Positions 50,641 through 62,757 of a DNA stretch of 64,000 nt are shown here, piece after piece. The notes under the pieces were generated by a model. The model was given only the letters and a program-made list of their open reading frames with translations. It did no database searches and was not told the origin of the DNA. The stretch is from positions 21,440,389-21,504,388 of the forward strand of contig NC_054084.1 in NCBI RefSeq assembly GCF_017562075.2, in the 5' to 3' direction. Position 1 is the first letter of the stretch. Each line of letters starts with the position of its first letter. This DNA is from Anopheles merus. Taxonomy: Eukaryota; Arthropoda; Insecta; Diptera; Culicidae. Both the position numbers and the translations under genes were made by a program.

Positions 50641-51396
50641 ACACTAGAATGTTGGCAAGCTCAATGGCCCATGAAATGATACGCATTTTATTGGGCAGCG
50701 AGGAGGCCCGTTCGGGTGTCCTTCCTCATCACACTTTAATTGATGCGTTTTATTAGCAATTTACTGTGAGGTGATGGTTACCGTTTTTTTTTTTTTTGGT
50801 GTTCATCAGACTTTTTGTACCCATGTTTGATGTTTTGAGGAGCAAAGGGAACTGTGAACGAATGTTAATCCGGTGGAACATTGGGTCGCATTATTAATAA
50901 TACGAAACGGTTGAAAAATGATGGTAGCAGAAGGTTTTGATGAGGAATCATTAAAAATAGCGTGAATTAATAATCTTCCTTTTATGTTGCGTGACTTTTG
51001 TGACTTTATTTGCAATGAAGTGGAGCGAAATTGATGAGTTAATTTCTGCTTTCTATAAGCTGCAACAAAAAACCCATCATTTTTATCTTTTTGTTGTTGA
51101 AATTCCCCTTTGATGCTGTCCTTAAGATGTAGGGGGATGATCTGGAAAAAATGGTACACAAGATAACATTAAGTTTAATATTTATAATATTTAAGGAAAT
51201 ATTGGGACTTTTTCCGGCCATATGAGGACTCATTTAATGTTTGCAATACACTATTTTTCTTCAAAAATCAGATGCTAATGGTATTGTTGTATGAATATAT
51301 ATGAACTTTACGGCACCTTTCCAGCATCGGCATCCGACCTTATTAAACACATCTTTTTAAAACGCTCGTTTAGTTTAAAATTTCCTGTACTCTCTT

Positions 51397-51858
51397 TCAA
51401 TCAGAACTCTTTCGTTGAATCGTTACTGTATCATAAATATTGAGAAGGATGTAGTGATCGCATACAATCATATTGTTAAACAACGACATGATTTCATAAT
51501 TCCTTAAATTTCTACCGTTCCTGATGCACCAACTTTCACCTGTATCTTGGATGTAAGTGCAACTGTGATGATAAATGTTAACATTGTCGTTTACACACCA
51601 TGCAATGCAACAGAACATCAGCTTCAAAAGTACATTCCTGGAAGTAAGTCTTAACTTCAAACTGAATATTGCAGGAGACGGTAGCTTCGGCGTCCCATAA
51701 TCTCGCTCTTGTTTGCTCAATTCTGCAGTAGCTGTGCTTACTTTGGAGCTTAACTGCTGCAATTTATTGTGGGCCTTAAAATCCCCAACCTTTCTGTTGG
51801 AATATTCAAGCATGCACCATCCTATCCGCTGAGTCGTCCTGGCCTTTTGCAGTTGCAC
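51397..51858 (-). CDS. Unrecognised 153-codon open frame, doubtful
   Basis: An ATG-started frame with natural-looking amino acid use (six Cys, no low-complexity run) in AT-rich DNA where long open frames are uncommon. It has a short hydrophobic stretch VLLKLMFCCIAWCV and a C-terminal half reading HHSCTYIQDTGESWC. I recognise no domain, signal peptide, promoter or poly(A) signal. It may be a chance frame, a decayed exon or a lineage-specific gene. Confidence 0.15.
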   Translation of the reverse strand: MQLQKARTTQRIGWCMLEYSNRKVGDFKAHNKLQQLSSKVSTATAELSKQERDYGTPKLPSPAIFSLKLRLTSRNVLLKLMFCCIAWCVNDNVNIYHHSCTYIQDTGESWCIRNGRNLRNYEIMSLFNNMIVCDHYILLNIYDTVTIQRKSSD

Positions 51859-54083
51859 TCAGTGCATAATGTAAATTACTAATATGATCTTGCAATACCG
51901 TACTCATGCGTTATAACGTAACAATAAAGTAATATTAACAATGAGCTTTTGTCTTGTACAACTTATTCCAATGCCAGCGTGAATTTAAATGCAGATTAAA
52001 ATTCCCATTTGAGATGGGACCTCTTGAAAAATCGATCGATGATTAAAATAAAAATACAATAAACTGTGAAGGTGTGTTCAACCACAGTCCAAGATGATCT
52101 TATTAGTGATGACTTAAACATTTAAAAAGAATAACTATTTTTTGGTAAAGTCACTGTGAAAAGACTACGAAGAGGTATGTGTGATACGAGAGGATAGATC
52201 TACTTCATCGGACCCAGCTCCTCCTACAACTCATAACAAGCAACTTGATTTAGTCTCAACAATGTGGCAAGACTGAAGGACCCAATCGACAAGCATCAAG
52301 ATGAGGTTAAGAGGCAAAAGTTAGTCGCTCAAACCTGTGCAGCAACCAAAAGATGGAAACAATGGGCTTCTTCTACTCACCGAAACAAAGACTACACCAC
52401 GTTATGAGAAAGTTATAACTTGGAATTGTTAAAAATATCATTGCAGCATAAAATGGCTTCTTTTGATTGCCTTTTTGTGCTCTTCAAAATACACACGAAG
52501 AAGTTTAAATGTCCATTCTTTAACCATCATATCACACGGACTCATAATCACACGCATCATTAAGCATGTTAATCGACTGGGGAATTACATTTTCTTCATT
52601 TTCTGTTCACTGTTTGTCTCCCTGTCTATCGCGCGTTGTGCAACCCGTACCGTAAGCATACCGGTCAATTGAAATGGACGGAGCCATCGTGCGCGTAATG
52701 CACTCGGAAATGGGCAAAATCTCGTTACCGCTTCGGCGAACGATCCTCCGGTCAAGATAATACGCTCCTACGGCAGGATTCAAATAGCAGGAGCAGAAAT
52801 GCGAAGTAGCGCTTGGATGTGGTAGAATTCAACGAATGCGAGAACCACCGAGACACACCAGCGGAGCACGCATCTTGCTCGCTTTCTCGCGCGGCACGGT
52901 AAGGAACCACGGACCGGGAACGGTAATGATATGCGCCACCGTGAAATAACATTAATCAAAATCTGCTTCCTCACGGTTCCTTTCACACTCGCCACTCGCC
53001 CCAACCCCGTTGTTGGTTTGATTGAACGGCTTGAAAATTCATCTTGACAGATCAAGATAGGTTCAGCTGACGAAGGGAGCTTTCAGAAGCGATCGAAGCC
53101 CTTGCGGCAGCGGCTGTGCTCGCGACACACCGGTCCCTGGACAACATATCAGACAGCCCAGACCCAGCCTGTCATGACATGTGCGTTTTCGTGTTCGTTC
53201 CATAGCGCGAGGGCAGAGAATGACACAGATTTGCTTTGTTTCTTCAAGCCCCGTGCGTTTGGGCGGTGGTGCCCTTTTCGGTTAGCTACAGATCGCATCG
53301 ATCGTGCGATCGATTAGGCTTACAACTTAATTTTCAACCACAATGCCCCTAATGCGCTTATGACATAGTTTGCTTTTGCTTACCAACAAAATTGCATGTC
53401 ACCAGCAGGTTCCCAAAAACCCGCCCCGGTTGCCCTTAACAAACGCACTCCCGCAGGTCATAGGGCGATGGGGGTTGACCGATATTTGTGTTCCTCAAAA
53501 ACATTATAACCCACAGCAAAATCACCACCCGCGAGATGCAGGTGCCCTTCGCCGTCTGGAGGTCCAATGCATCGGTTCGCGTGGACGTGTGTCTGTGTGT
53601 GTGTCTGCTGACACTGTCGAGTTTGGCCTTTAATCGAATCGAAATTTCCAAACGACATCAATCAAATAATAAAAATACACGGCTGCGAGTGCACGCAATC
53701 TAGGTTTTCTTGGGGAAGCTTTGTTTCATCACCAACGGCGCACTGGCCGGTTTTAAAGTGAGTGATCGATTCGGGTGCAGTGTGGCAGGGCCGAGCCCTT
53801 CAGTTTTCGGCTGGCGTGCACACATTAGCAGGGCCGTTGTTTAAGGATGACTTTCGATTTCAGCCGTTTTTCATACGCACTAAGCTCGCGCAATGTACGC
53901 CATTAGAGACAAATGGGAGGATAAATGAGTGACCGAACAGTGAACTGCACTGTTGAGTAATTGATCATCTGTGTTTTCTGGTTCCTGCAGGCGGAATGGA
54001 TTAGCGTGTTGTTGAATCAGGGTTACGGTGAGAACTTGACACTATTTGCCGGCTGGTTGGTTAGGTGCGGAATGTAAAGGAGA

Positions 54084-54109
54084 TGTGTGTGTGTGTGTGT
54101 GTGTGTGTG
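54084..54109. repeat. (TG)n microsatellite
   Basis: Thirteen uninterrupted TG units. Confidence 0.95.
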
Positions 54110-54303
54110 GTGTAAATGATTGATGGCTATTTTGTAGCTGGATAGTGACGGTGAGATAAACTACATGTTTTCTAAATTACCGTAATGGGAACAAAATAAG
54201 TATTATTTCGTGTACCTTGTTTGCATTTATTTTTTGGGTTTTGATACTGGGACGATTTTGGGAAAATAATTGAACAATGTCAAGAAAACAAAAATTGATT
54301 ATT

Positions 54304-54842
54304 GGAGCCCTTTCCGTTTTAAGTTGGTAGGCTGAAATTTCAGCCTGTCAGCTGTTCGCATTGTATAGCAGTTTTCGAGCAGCTATCTAAGTGGGTATAA
54401 TATACAGGTGGGCTTATCCCTAGGTTTATGGATTTAAAAGGCTGATTTTAATCGCTTCTATTTCTGAGTGAAGATTTTAAGAGTGTTTTGTGTATTCGTC
54501 AAGCCTCCCGAAAGCTTGTTTAATCAAAAACTTTTAGTCGTCCTGTAAAAAAGTGATATTCAAATTTAGTTATAAAAAACATGCTATGAGAACACTTGTA
54601 CTACATACACTTTGGTTCTGGATTCCATCACGTGATCTCTTTAATGCACCTTGGGGTAAATGTAAACAACACCGTGTTTTCGAGCAGGTACTCGAATCTA
54701 ATTCTAACTTTGAGGCTAGAATAATCTAGACTGAAAATTGCAGGCTAGTTTTGCGTGTGGTTTTGTATGGAACGTTTTCATGATTTCAGCCTCCAACTCT
54801 CAAGCTCCATTAAAAAAGCTGACTAGAATCGGGAAGGGCCCC
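54304..54842. mobile_element. MITE of 539 bp with imperfect terminal inverted repeats
   Basis: The left end GGAGCCCTTTCCGTTTTAAG matches the complement of the right end (GGGGCCCTTCCCGATTCTAG). Both arms continue, after unlike bases, into GTTGG..GGCTGAAAT. ATTGAT occurs next to each end (54294-54299 and 54843-54848), consistent with an 8-bp-type duplication that has partly decayed. No transposase is encoded. Confidence 0.7.
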
Positions 54843-56194
54843 ATTGATAGAGTCTTGAATATTTTACTTTTGTAGTTTCAATTGTTAAAAATAAAATCTA
54901 CAATAATTTTTTCTTAATTTATTTTGTATATTTATATATTTATGTTTATAAATATCGACATCCTTGCAGCGTATCTTGGATCGCTTTTTACGACTACACC
55001 TAACTCAAATCTTCTTCCAATCTGCAGACATTCAACCAATACTTGACTTGTGATATGACTCTGTTTCACAGAATTCAGTTTATTAACTTGGTTCCTCGTT
55101 TACCGTTGAGAAAAGTTCAGCGTTGGGCCGAGAAGTGTGCTTATGTGTGTGTTTTATTCAAGGAAAGTATCAAGAACTTCTAGCTACTTCTGCTATCGAA
55201 GTTTTCCCATGAATTGTGTAGCTATTTTGGATATATTACTACATCTTCGCAGCAAAATTACTTAACAAAACTCAGTTATTTAACCAAAACGGGTTTTGTA
55301 ATATCAGTATTCCGCTTCCGGCCCGTTATGTTTTTATTTGCTCTCTTTTGCAACCTGCTAATCTTCGCACTGTGGTTTGTGATGCTGAAAATAAATCACT
55401 CGACAACGGGCTGAAAATGTGTCGCAAATTAGCAGCTTATTCAAAATGCTGTGAAATACGACTCAAAATTCCTATCGCCCAGCTGCTACCTAATCCTGCA
55501 AAAGAAGGAGAGCATCTCTATTAGCCCTTCATTTTGCCGGTTTTTTTAAAATATATTTTACCTTTTTTGTCACTTTCTTCTGTACCATGAAAACGTGCGA
55601 AAGTGCTGGAATAACGAAACGAACGAAAACCCAGCAATACAGCACACAAAAAATGCAAAAGGGGGAAAAACGGGGAGCTGCCACATCCCGCAAAGTAGCA
55701 CGAAATCTGACGCTACTAATTATGTCCGATGAAAAGGAACGAGAACGTTGCGGCAGCGTTCAGGGCTAGGTCGTCCGATGGTGTGTGTGTGTTCGCCGTC
55801 CAATGCATCATATCATCCACCTCTTTTGCGAACAAGATGCAAATGATGTTCGCGGGACTCACGAAAGTGTCGTCCGATTTTTGCCGACTGAACAGAACTT
55901 TTAAGTGACATAATTAGCATTTTGCTGACGGCAATTTAGCGCACAAAATGGACGAGAGTGTTCGCTCTGTCTACGGTATTTAGCGAACAGCATGGAAAAT
56001 GGAGTATTAACTGCGCTGTGTGAGGTGCAGGAAATGAAAAAACGCTGAGGGCTGAGAAGGAAAAATCCTTTCCATTTCGAGAAGGAAAGCGAATCATTAC
56101 GATTCGATGCAAGGGTGGCAGAATGATGGAGTGAAAAAAATGAAGATTTCTGTGAGGATCTGGATGGTTGATGAACAGGCAAATAAGGGTGTAT

Positions 56195-56213
56195 TGGAGT
56201 GCTGAGCACTCCA
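56195..56213. repeat. Perfect 19-bp palindrome
   Basis: TGGAGTGCT and AGCACTCCA are perfect inverted arms around one G. Nothing nearby explains it. Confidence 0.6.
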
Positions 56214-58791
56214 GTTTGATGAATATTTAGCTCACTTAAAATGAGCTTCCATTTTTCACAATACACTAATAGCTCATCACCTTCAAGCGTATTGTTTTCT
56301 AACACACTCCCTTCACCGTAAAAAATGGAGCTTCTCTTACCTAACTCATTAGTAAACCGAACCAAAGCGACGTGTCCTTAAACGGAGCGCCAAAGCGATG
56401 CTAATCAAATTAACCTTGGCACAATAAAATCCAATTACTACAAGTGTTCCCGGGGCACTCGACAGGGATCATCTACAGATTTCACGCACAGCGGAGCATC
56501 CGTCCCAGCCCTCCCTGGAGGTGATAATATGCTGTAATTATGATCAAGCGCCTGTGTTGATGTGGACCAACTTCTTCTCCTCCAGGGTGCTGTAGGCGGG
56601 CCACAAGCGAGATCTGCTTGCGTATGGATTAATACTATTATCATTATTATGTGTTAGCGGTAGTCGGCTCGTCTAATCGTGGCCCGAGTGGATGGAACTT
56701 CTTCGAGTGGTGCCGTACGATAAACAAAAGAAAATCACATCATGTCATTGCATGAAACATGAAACAAGTAGGTAAAGGTTAGTGCTGTTGTTTGGTCGGA
56801 AACTCATCTAAACCTGTTTGCTCTGTATAAAAAACTTGTCTAGGTATTCATTCTTCAACGTTTAGTGTCGTTAAAGAGAGAGGGAGAGCGGGATAGATAG
56901 AGACTGCAGGAAGATAAACGCTTGGTGATTTAATTAAGCGAGCTTTAACAAGTCTTCACACTGCATGTTTTAGGGGTAATACGTACACAGCATCTCACGG
57001 TGCTCCAAATTTGACTAGCAGCAAATGGCACTTGCACATCAGATAGGAAAAGTTTCGTGTTGCTTTTGTTTTCGGTGCACCTAACGGATGGTGACAGGGA
57101 CCGTTTTCCCTTTCCATCTCTCTCTCTCTCCTCCCGCCTCATTTCGAACTTGGATTGGGTTAGCTTCTCGGAAAGTTTGTTTAATTGGAAAACTTTAATC
57201 TCTACTCCACCGAGCAGCTAGGTAGGAAATGAGGAAAATTTGCGAATACAATGCAATACCGATGGAGGAAGTGAAATGTTTTGTGGAATGTTTTGGCAGT
57301 AGTTGAAACAGTGCAGGACTCGAGGAGAGGGCAAAACGAAATTCCGTGGTAGGAATTAGGTGTGCAACAGATCGCCTTGAGGCCAGAGCCGTTGAGAGCT
57401 TTGCAAGGTACGATGCGTATGGAAATAAATCATTTGTTGTGGAGTTAACTGAGCAGTTAGTTGTTGTTAGTAGATTGTTTTGGTGATGAAGTTATTAAAG
57501 CCGTTGAGATCTTTTCGTGCAAACCCCTTTAAGGCCGGTTGTGCATTTTCTATGAACGTTATCGAATAGCATTTTTCTGGATTAATGGCTAAATTTTGTG
57601 CCTAGAAACTATGTTCATCTTATTGCAGCCATTCAACACAAGAAGAGGTAATCCACCTTTGGGATTACTGATCCAAGTTACTGGATTTTCTTACGATTCA
57701 TTGGTTTGATCTCGTTATTTTTTGGGCTCATCTCTCGGTTTAGTCACCGTTTTATTAGTATCGTCCCATTGGAAATCAATACAATTGAACCGAAAAATTC
57801 TGAGAAACGCCCAATAAATCGTTTAAATACACCAAAATATATAGGAAGCATCCAAACATTTTCGGGAAACAACCAAAAATCCTTGCGAAACCTTGTAGGC
57901 CTTACTCCAGAAGGAAATGATAGTATTAGTAGTGAATTAGCTGAAAACAATATCTAATATGATCCGTTCTCCACACAAATGATATTATTGACGGTGCTTG
58001 ATCGAAGGATCTACCAAATACAGATAGAATGTTTCCAAAAACAAGTCCATAGATTTTTTTGCTGTATCGTATATATATACTGTTTTCTTTGTATCAAATT
58101 TTTGATATATGTTTGATATATGTCGATGTTTGCTTCGATTTACATATATATTTTGCTTGCTAATCTTATGCAAAAATGTAGCATCGATATCAGTTCTTAG
58201 GCTTTATTTAATCTGTTATTCTATAACAGAAACAATCGTTCTCGACATCGATAGCTTTATTATTTCGTATCGACTTAGCTGTACTAAATATAAATATAAA
58301 TCATTATTGTATGGAATCCTTTAAATAAAAAAATAATAGCTCAGTTATTATTGAAGTCACAAATACAATAAACTGTGCAACAGCTATTGAATACAAGTCA
58401 CAAACCAATCACAGAAAAATCCTCAATAAACATTCACTTCCGTTTCCTAAACCAACAATGCATAACTGGGTAACAATTCCTCTAATATTGGCCCTATGTG
58501 TGTTTGTGCTCGTTCAAATGCAATAGTGCGGAATCTTTCCTCCCAATCAACTCAAGGCTCGAAGCCAAAGAGGCAAAGCTCAATTTCCATTTTATCGGTT
58601 GTCGGTTTTATTCTAAATTGATTTCTATGAGCATTTGCATGAGTGCCGGTTATTGATTTAGCTACCTCACCACACACACATCATCGGCCGCGCTACTGTT
58701 GATGCACGGACGTTGAGCATCCTTCAGCTCTGGGCGGTAGCCTACTTTCCCATTCAAGATCCGTTTCATATTGATCCGGAGATAGTTATGA

Positions 58792-58792
<1 letters not shown>

Positions 58793-58828
<36 letters not shown>
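58793..58828. repeat. (TG)n microsatellite, 36 bp
   Basis: Eighteen uninterrupted TG units. Confidence 0.95.
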
Positions 58829-58829
<1 letters not shown>

Positions 58830-61811
58830 CCTTTCTTTCCATTGAACCTATTCGTATAGTGGATCGGAATTTACAAATGCTGCCGCAATATATTTCAACT
58901 TCCATTGTCTGGGCCATATATCAGCTAGTCAGTACAGTGGACCAGCTACCCGTTTCTGCCCGCACCCATACGTACCAGTGACCTTTCGGTGTTAAGCTTC
59001 CGAAAGCAGCCAAGATACTTCCCCCGCGTTTTGGGAAATCGAGCCAACCAAGTCTCGAGGACGCTTGTGTGAGTTGGATAGCAGGACATTTCTTCTCCTT
59101 GCGGCCGGCTGGACCAATTATCTGCTCACAATAACTCTCCTGCACGTCACACAATAAAGCTATCGAGTAGAAGGTTCTGCATCCCATCCTCCCAACCCTT
59201 AGCTTCTGTCTGTCAGGCTCTTGTGCTGTGCTGCGGGTAAGATCGGTTCGTGTTCTGTCCACCGTGCGGGCTCACATTGCACACCGACCAACCGATTGCA
59301 ATTTCACACCCGATTTCGTCTCCTGCCCGATGCGGCTCGGTTGCGGAATAAGACGGTCTCGACACCGAAACGGGATCGTAATAAATTCAAGGCCATCGAT
59401 TATGCTCCAGAAATAACCAGGCCCGTGCACTTCGAGCACGGTGTGTCTGAGACGTTCGGGGATCTTTTGGATGCAACTTGAAGCCTGGTGCGGCGGGCAC
59501 TTCTTGCGGGTGTTCTGTTGCAGCCGTGGGGCACGTGACATTCGTTAGCCGAGAGGGAACAGCAGCAGTGTGCCGGTGCATCGTGATTGCATTTGCTCCC
59601 TGACCTTGCTCCAGATGGGGCTCTTGTCGTCGTCGCTGTGAGTCTGATGCTGAGCGAACGCCTGCGTAAAGGCTCCGGGAGGCCCATGCTTGGCTATGGC
59701 TGTTGGAAAAGGTCCGTTTTGGTTTGGGGCGTTTCGATTCGATCCGGGCGAAATGGTGAAAAGGTATTACCGTCGGCAGGTTGGCAGGTTCGAGTGCAGA
59801 AACCAAGTGTTCTGGAGGCACTTCGCTGCGGCACTATGGGTATGGTTTGGCGGAAAAAGGGACGTAAAATTCAAAATCATTACGTCAAATTAATAATTAA
59901 TCGAGCTTATTCATTGTATGGAAAAATGTATATAAATGCAGCGTAAAATAATACTAACTAAATTAATGAACAAACCATAATTCCCATCTCTCCTCGTAGA
60001 ATCGTCTTAAGTTCCCTTTTTTCGTTGTTTTTTGACCGAAACCCTTCAACTGCTCGATCGTTGTAAGCTGCAGCTTGCAAGATACTGCTCACAATTGGCG
60101 AACAAACTCTTCGCTCCCCACTGCTTCCACCCCTCAGGGGACAACAGCATTCGAGCCAGCTTATGTAGGTAGCTGCCCTTTTTGTTTTGCTTCCTTTGCA
60201 ACACTCCACGCAGAACGCACGGTGACGTGTGCGAAACGAGAACAAGACGGATGGCCGCGAAGCCGATGATGGTGCTCGAACAGTCGCACGAACGCCGCCA
60301 GTCGACAGTCGATGATTCAATCTTTTACGAGGGCAATTAATCAGAACAGCGTGTGTTCTCGGTCATTTCTTGGCTACCCCTTTTTGCTTTATGATTTTAT
60401 GCTGCCGCTTACAGCCGATGAAATGGAAAATGAAGGCAAAAACGGAAGGGCTGAATGAGGGAGGGCTTTATAACAAAAAAAAAATATCTATGGAGAGCTT
60501 TTGATGTTTGCAGGCTGATCGTTTTCACTGTCCATTCATTCATCCGTTTATTCGTTCGGTCGTTGTGGGAGCTTTGCGCTGTGCATTTTCCTGTTCCTCC
60601 GCTTTATTCGTAGCTTATGGTAAACATTGTTATTATTATTAATGGAACAATTGGCTATATTGGTTTCATAAATCATGTGTGCCATATTTGGTTTGAAAAA
60701 AAAGGGGGTTTAAAAAATTGATTCAGCTATTAAATACCCTCTTTTACGGCTAATGGGCACAAAATACACATTGATACTTTATTCAAGGTTGGATGTTTCC
60801 AATTCCTTAAAAAAATAATTTATTCGCAATATTTGTTCTGAAAACCAGTAATGACAATATTTCAGTTCTAGAAACGATTAAACTAATGTACCAACTATCA
60901 TAAATGTCACCCCAAGCTAATGGCTAACCGCATTTGCCCCCACCAGTCGATTGTGCCAGTGCCAAACACGCTGGTTGGTATATTTATTTTCCACCATTAA
61001 TTTTAACGCTTCTACCGAAGCTTTTCCGGGTGTACCCAGCGTTTTGTACGTTCGTTTCGTGTGTGTGTGTGTACCAGAGGAAAACCCAATCGATATCAGC
61101 GAGCCCGGTCCCGCCAAAATTGCCCATTAAAAGCATGATTAACAATTAAAAGCAACCACCACTGTCACCGTGGGGAGACCGGTGGGACGGATTTCGGGAA
61201 AATTCGGGTCATATTTCAAAAGCGGATCTAGCGGATGTTCACTTTCCAGAGAAAATTGGGGCTTTCGGACCTTCAAATTAACTGTGCAGCGACCTCTCCG
61301 GTAGAAGCCGCCCCGGATACCGTGCTCTGATAACGTTGTGTCCCTGTTTACACTTTGATCACGATATTGGGCCGAAACTTCAAGGCGACCCGTTTTGCTC
61401 GACAGGCAAGCAACATGGTAAAAACGCATTCCATTTACTATGCGTGACCTGAACAGTCTGCCACTTTTCGGTGACACTTGAACACTATCCCGGTGTGTTG
61501 GTGTGTGTTCGGTAACCAGCCAACCAGCCAACCAAGACTGGTCTGGTGGCGTTTGGTTGCGTTTTTTGGGGGTAAAAATTATTTACACCCTTGATCGCCC
61601 CATTTAATTTATGATTTTTGTACGGCTGACAAGGGCAAAGCAAAGAGTTGTGGTTGTAATCGGTTGACCGATTGTAGACATGCGATTACAACGGTTTACG
61701 TCCTACGCTTTCGGTCACGATATCGGATACGTGAACCATTTTCAGTTGCTCGTTTGTCGCTGGGTGCTGTGAACGTTAATATTAAGAAGACAACAAGTGA
61801 AATGCTTTGCT

Positions 61812-62159
61812 ATGGCAGTGCTCGCTTTCTTCTTATCCAGTGCCGTTCGTTTGTCATTATTTATAAAACTTGCAGAAAGAAATAAATCCATTCATTCAAG
61901 TGCGAGAAGAAAACAGGGGAAAAACAATTCCAATCATCCCAACCCACATCATCAGTCCACAAAGCGCGGCAAATTCTCCGGCTGCAAATCCGGTACAATA
62001 ATGAGGCACAAATTGGATCCAGTTGAATCGTACTGGGTGTCTTTGCCGGCAGGAAGAAAAACACATTGCTTAATTGTTTCCTTGAATTGGAACAGCAACA
62101 ATAAAAACAGTCTTGGATATGGCACACAATCAATGCCGCGTTGGTGGAAGCTATGATCA
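61812..62159 (+). CDS. Possible small secreted protein, weak
   Basis: A 115-codon frame starting MAVLAFFLSSAVRLSLFIK, which could be a signal peptide or anchor, then a Lys/Arg/Asn-rich stretch and a C-terminus reading YWVSLPAGRKTHC to PRWWKL. TCAGTTG, an initiator match, starts at 61742 about 70 bases upstream of the ATG, with GAACGT at +28 (five of six positions of the DPE consensus). No family is recognised, no poly(A) signal stands close by, and the opposite strand is also open. Likely chance. Confidence 0.15.
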
Positions 62160-62757
62160 GCAGCAGCAGCAGCAAACAACAATCGCTTCGGCAGAAATCA
62201 CTAATCATTTTCGCTTAAAGGGTGATTTGCTTGATTTGCTGTAGGAATGTGCTCGACTGATAGCAAGCAGCAAAACGGGGTTTATTGTTGTGTTGTGCTA
62301 ATTAACGAGAGAAACAGATTGTTAAAAAGGATTTATTTTGAGTGGGTTTGATAAATATTTAACAGAATTGAATTCTACTAAAAGCTTAAAGTTTCAAAGT
62401 GTTGGTTCATCTGGGAATCATTTGTGTAAGTGATTTGTACTCGTGTAGAGCAGAGCAGGTTAAGTTGACTCCATCTTCAAAATTCTTACCTTTACAATCT
62501 TACCATATTTCAAACTTTTCGAATATCCCGTCAGTAGTAGTTTAGTAAGAGAAAAAAAAGCTTTTATAACAGATCAATAGTTTTATTTTTCAAAAATGAA
62601 TAACTTTTTATTCAGATTCTTAAATAATTAGATGCATGTGTTGTTGAGTGCCTCAATGTGTCTACGAAAATGTATTTTGTTTAATGCTATTTAGATTTTA
62701 CAGTAGTATAGTAAACTACACAATTAGTGCTTCTATACTATTAGAACTATAAATCGC

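Larger units (their letters stand above)
50641..54303. other. Intergenic, no firm gene
   Basis: 50641-52650 is AT-rich and carries one unexplained 153-codon minus-strand frame (51397-51858). 52650-53950 is GC-richer with no supported frame. A (TG)n run lies at 54084-54109. Confidence 0.4.
54849..62757. other. Intergenic, no gene supported
   Basis: AT-rich at 54850-55580, 57600-58500, 60600-60900 and 62200-62757; GC-richer at 55600-57150, 58900-60300 and 60900-62200. Frames of 110-145 residues near 59.0-59.9 kb overlap on both strands and match nothing known to me. AAGGCCGG at about 57532 resembles a Harbinger-MITE end, but no partner end is found. Confidence 0.4.

Noticed and set aside
57525..57560. 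AAGGCCGG end similar to the Harbinger-type MITEs
   Set aside because: No inverted partner end or TWA duplication found nearby.
58662..58669. CTACCTCA, a perfect 8-mer let-7 match
   Set aside because: Lies in intergenic DNA far from any transcript recognised here.
59387..59821. 144-codon minus-strand frame
   Set aside because: GC-rich stretch with open frames on both strands and no recognisable domain.
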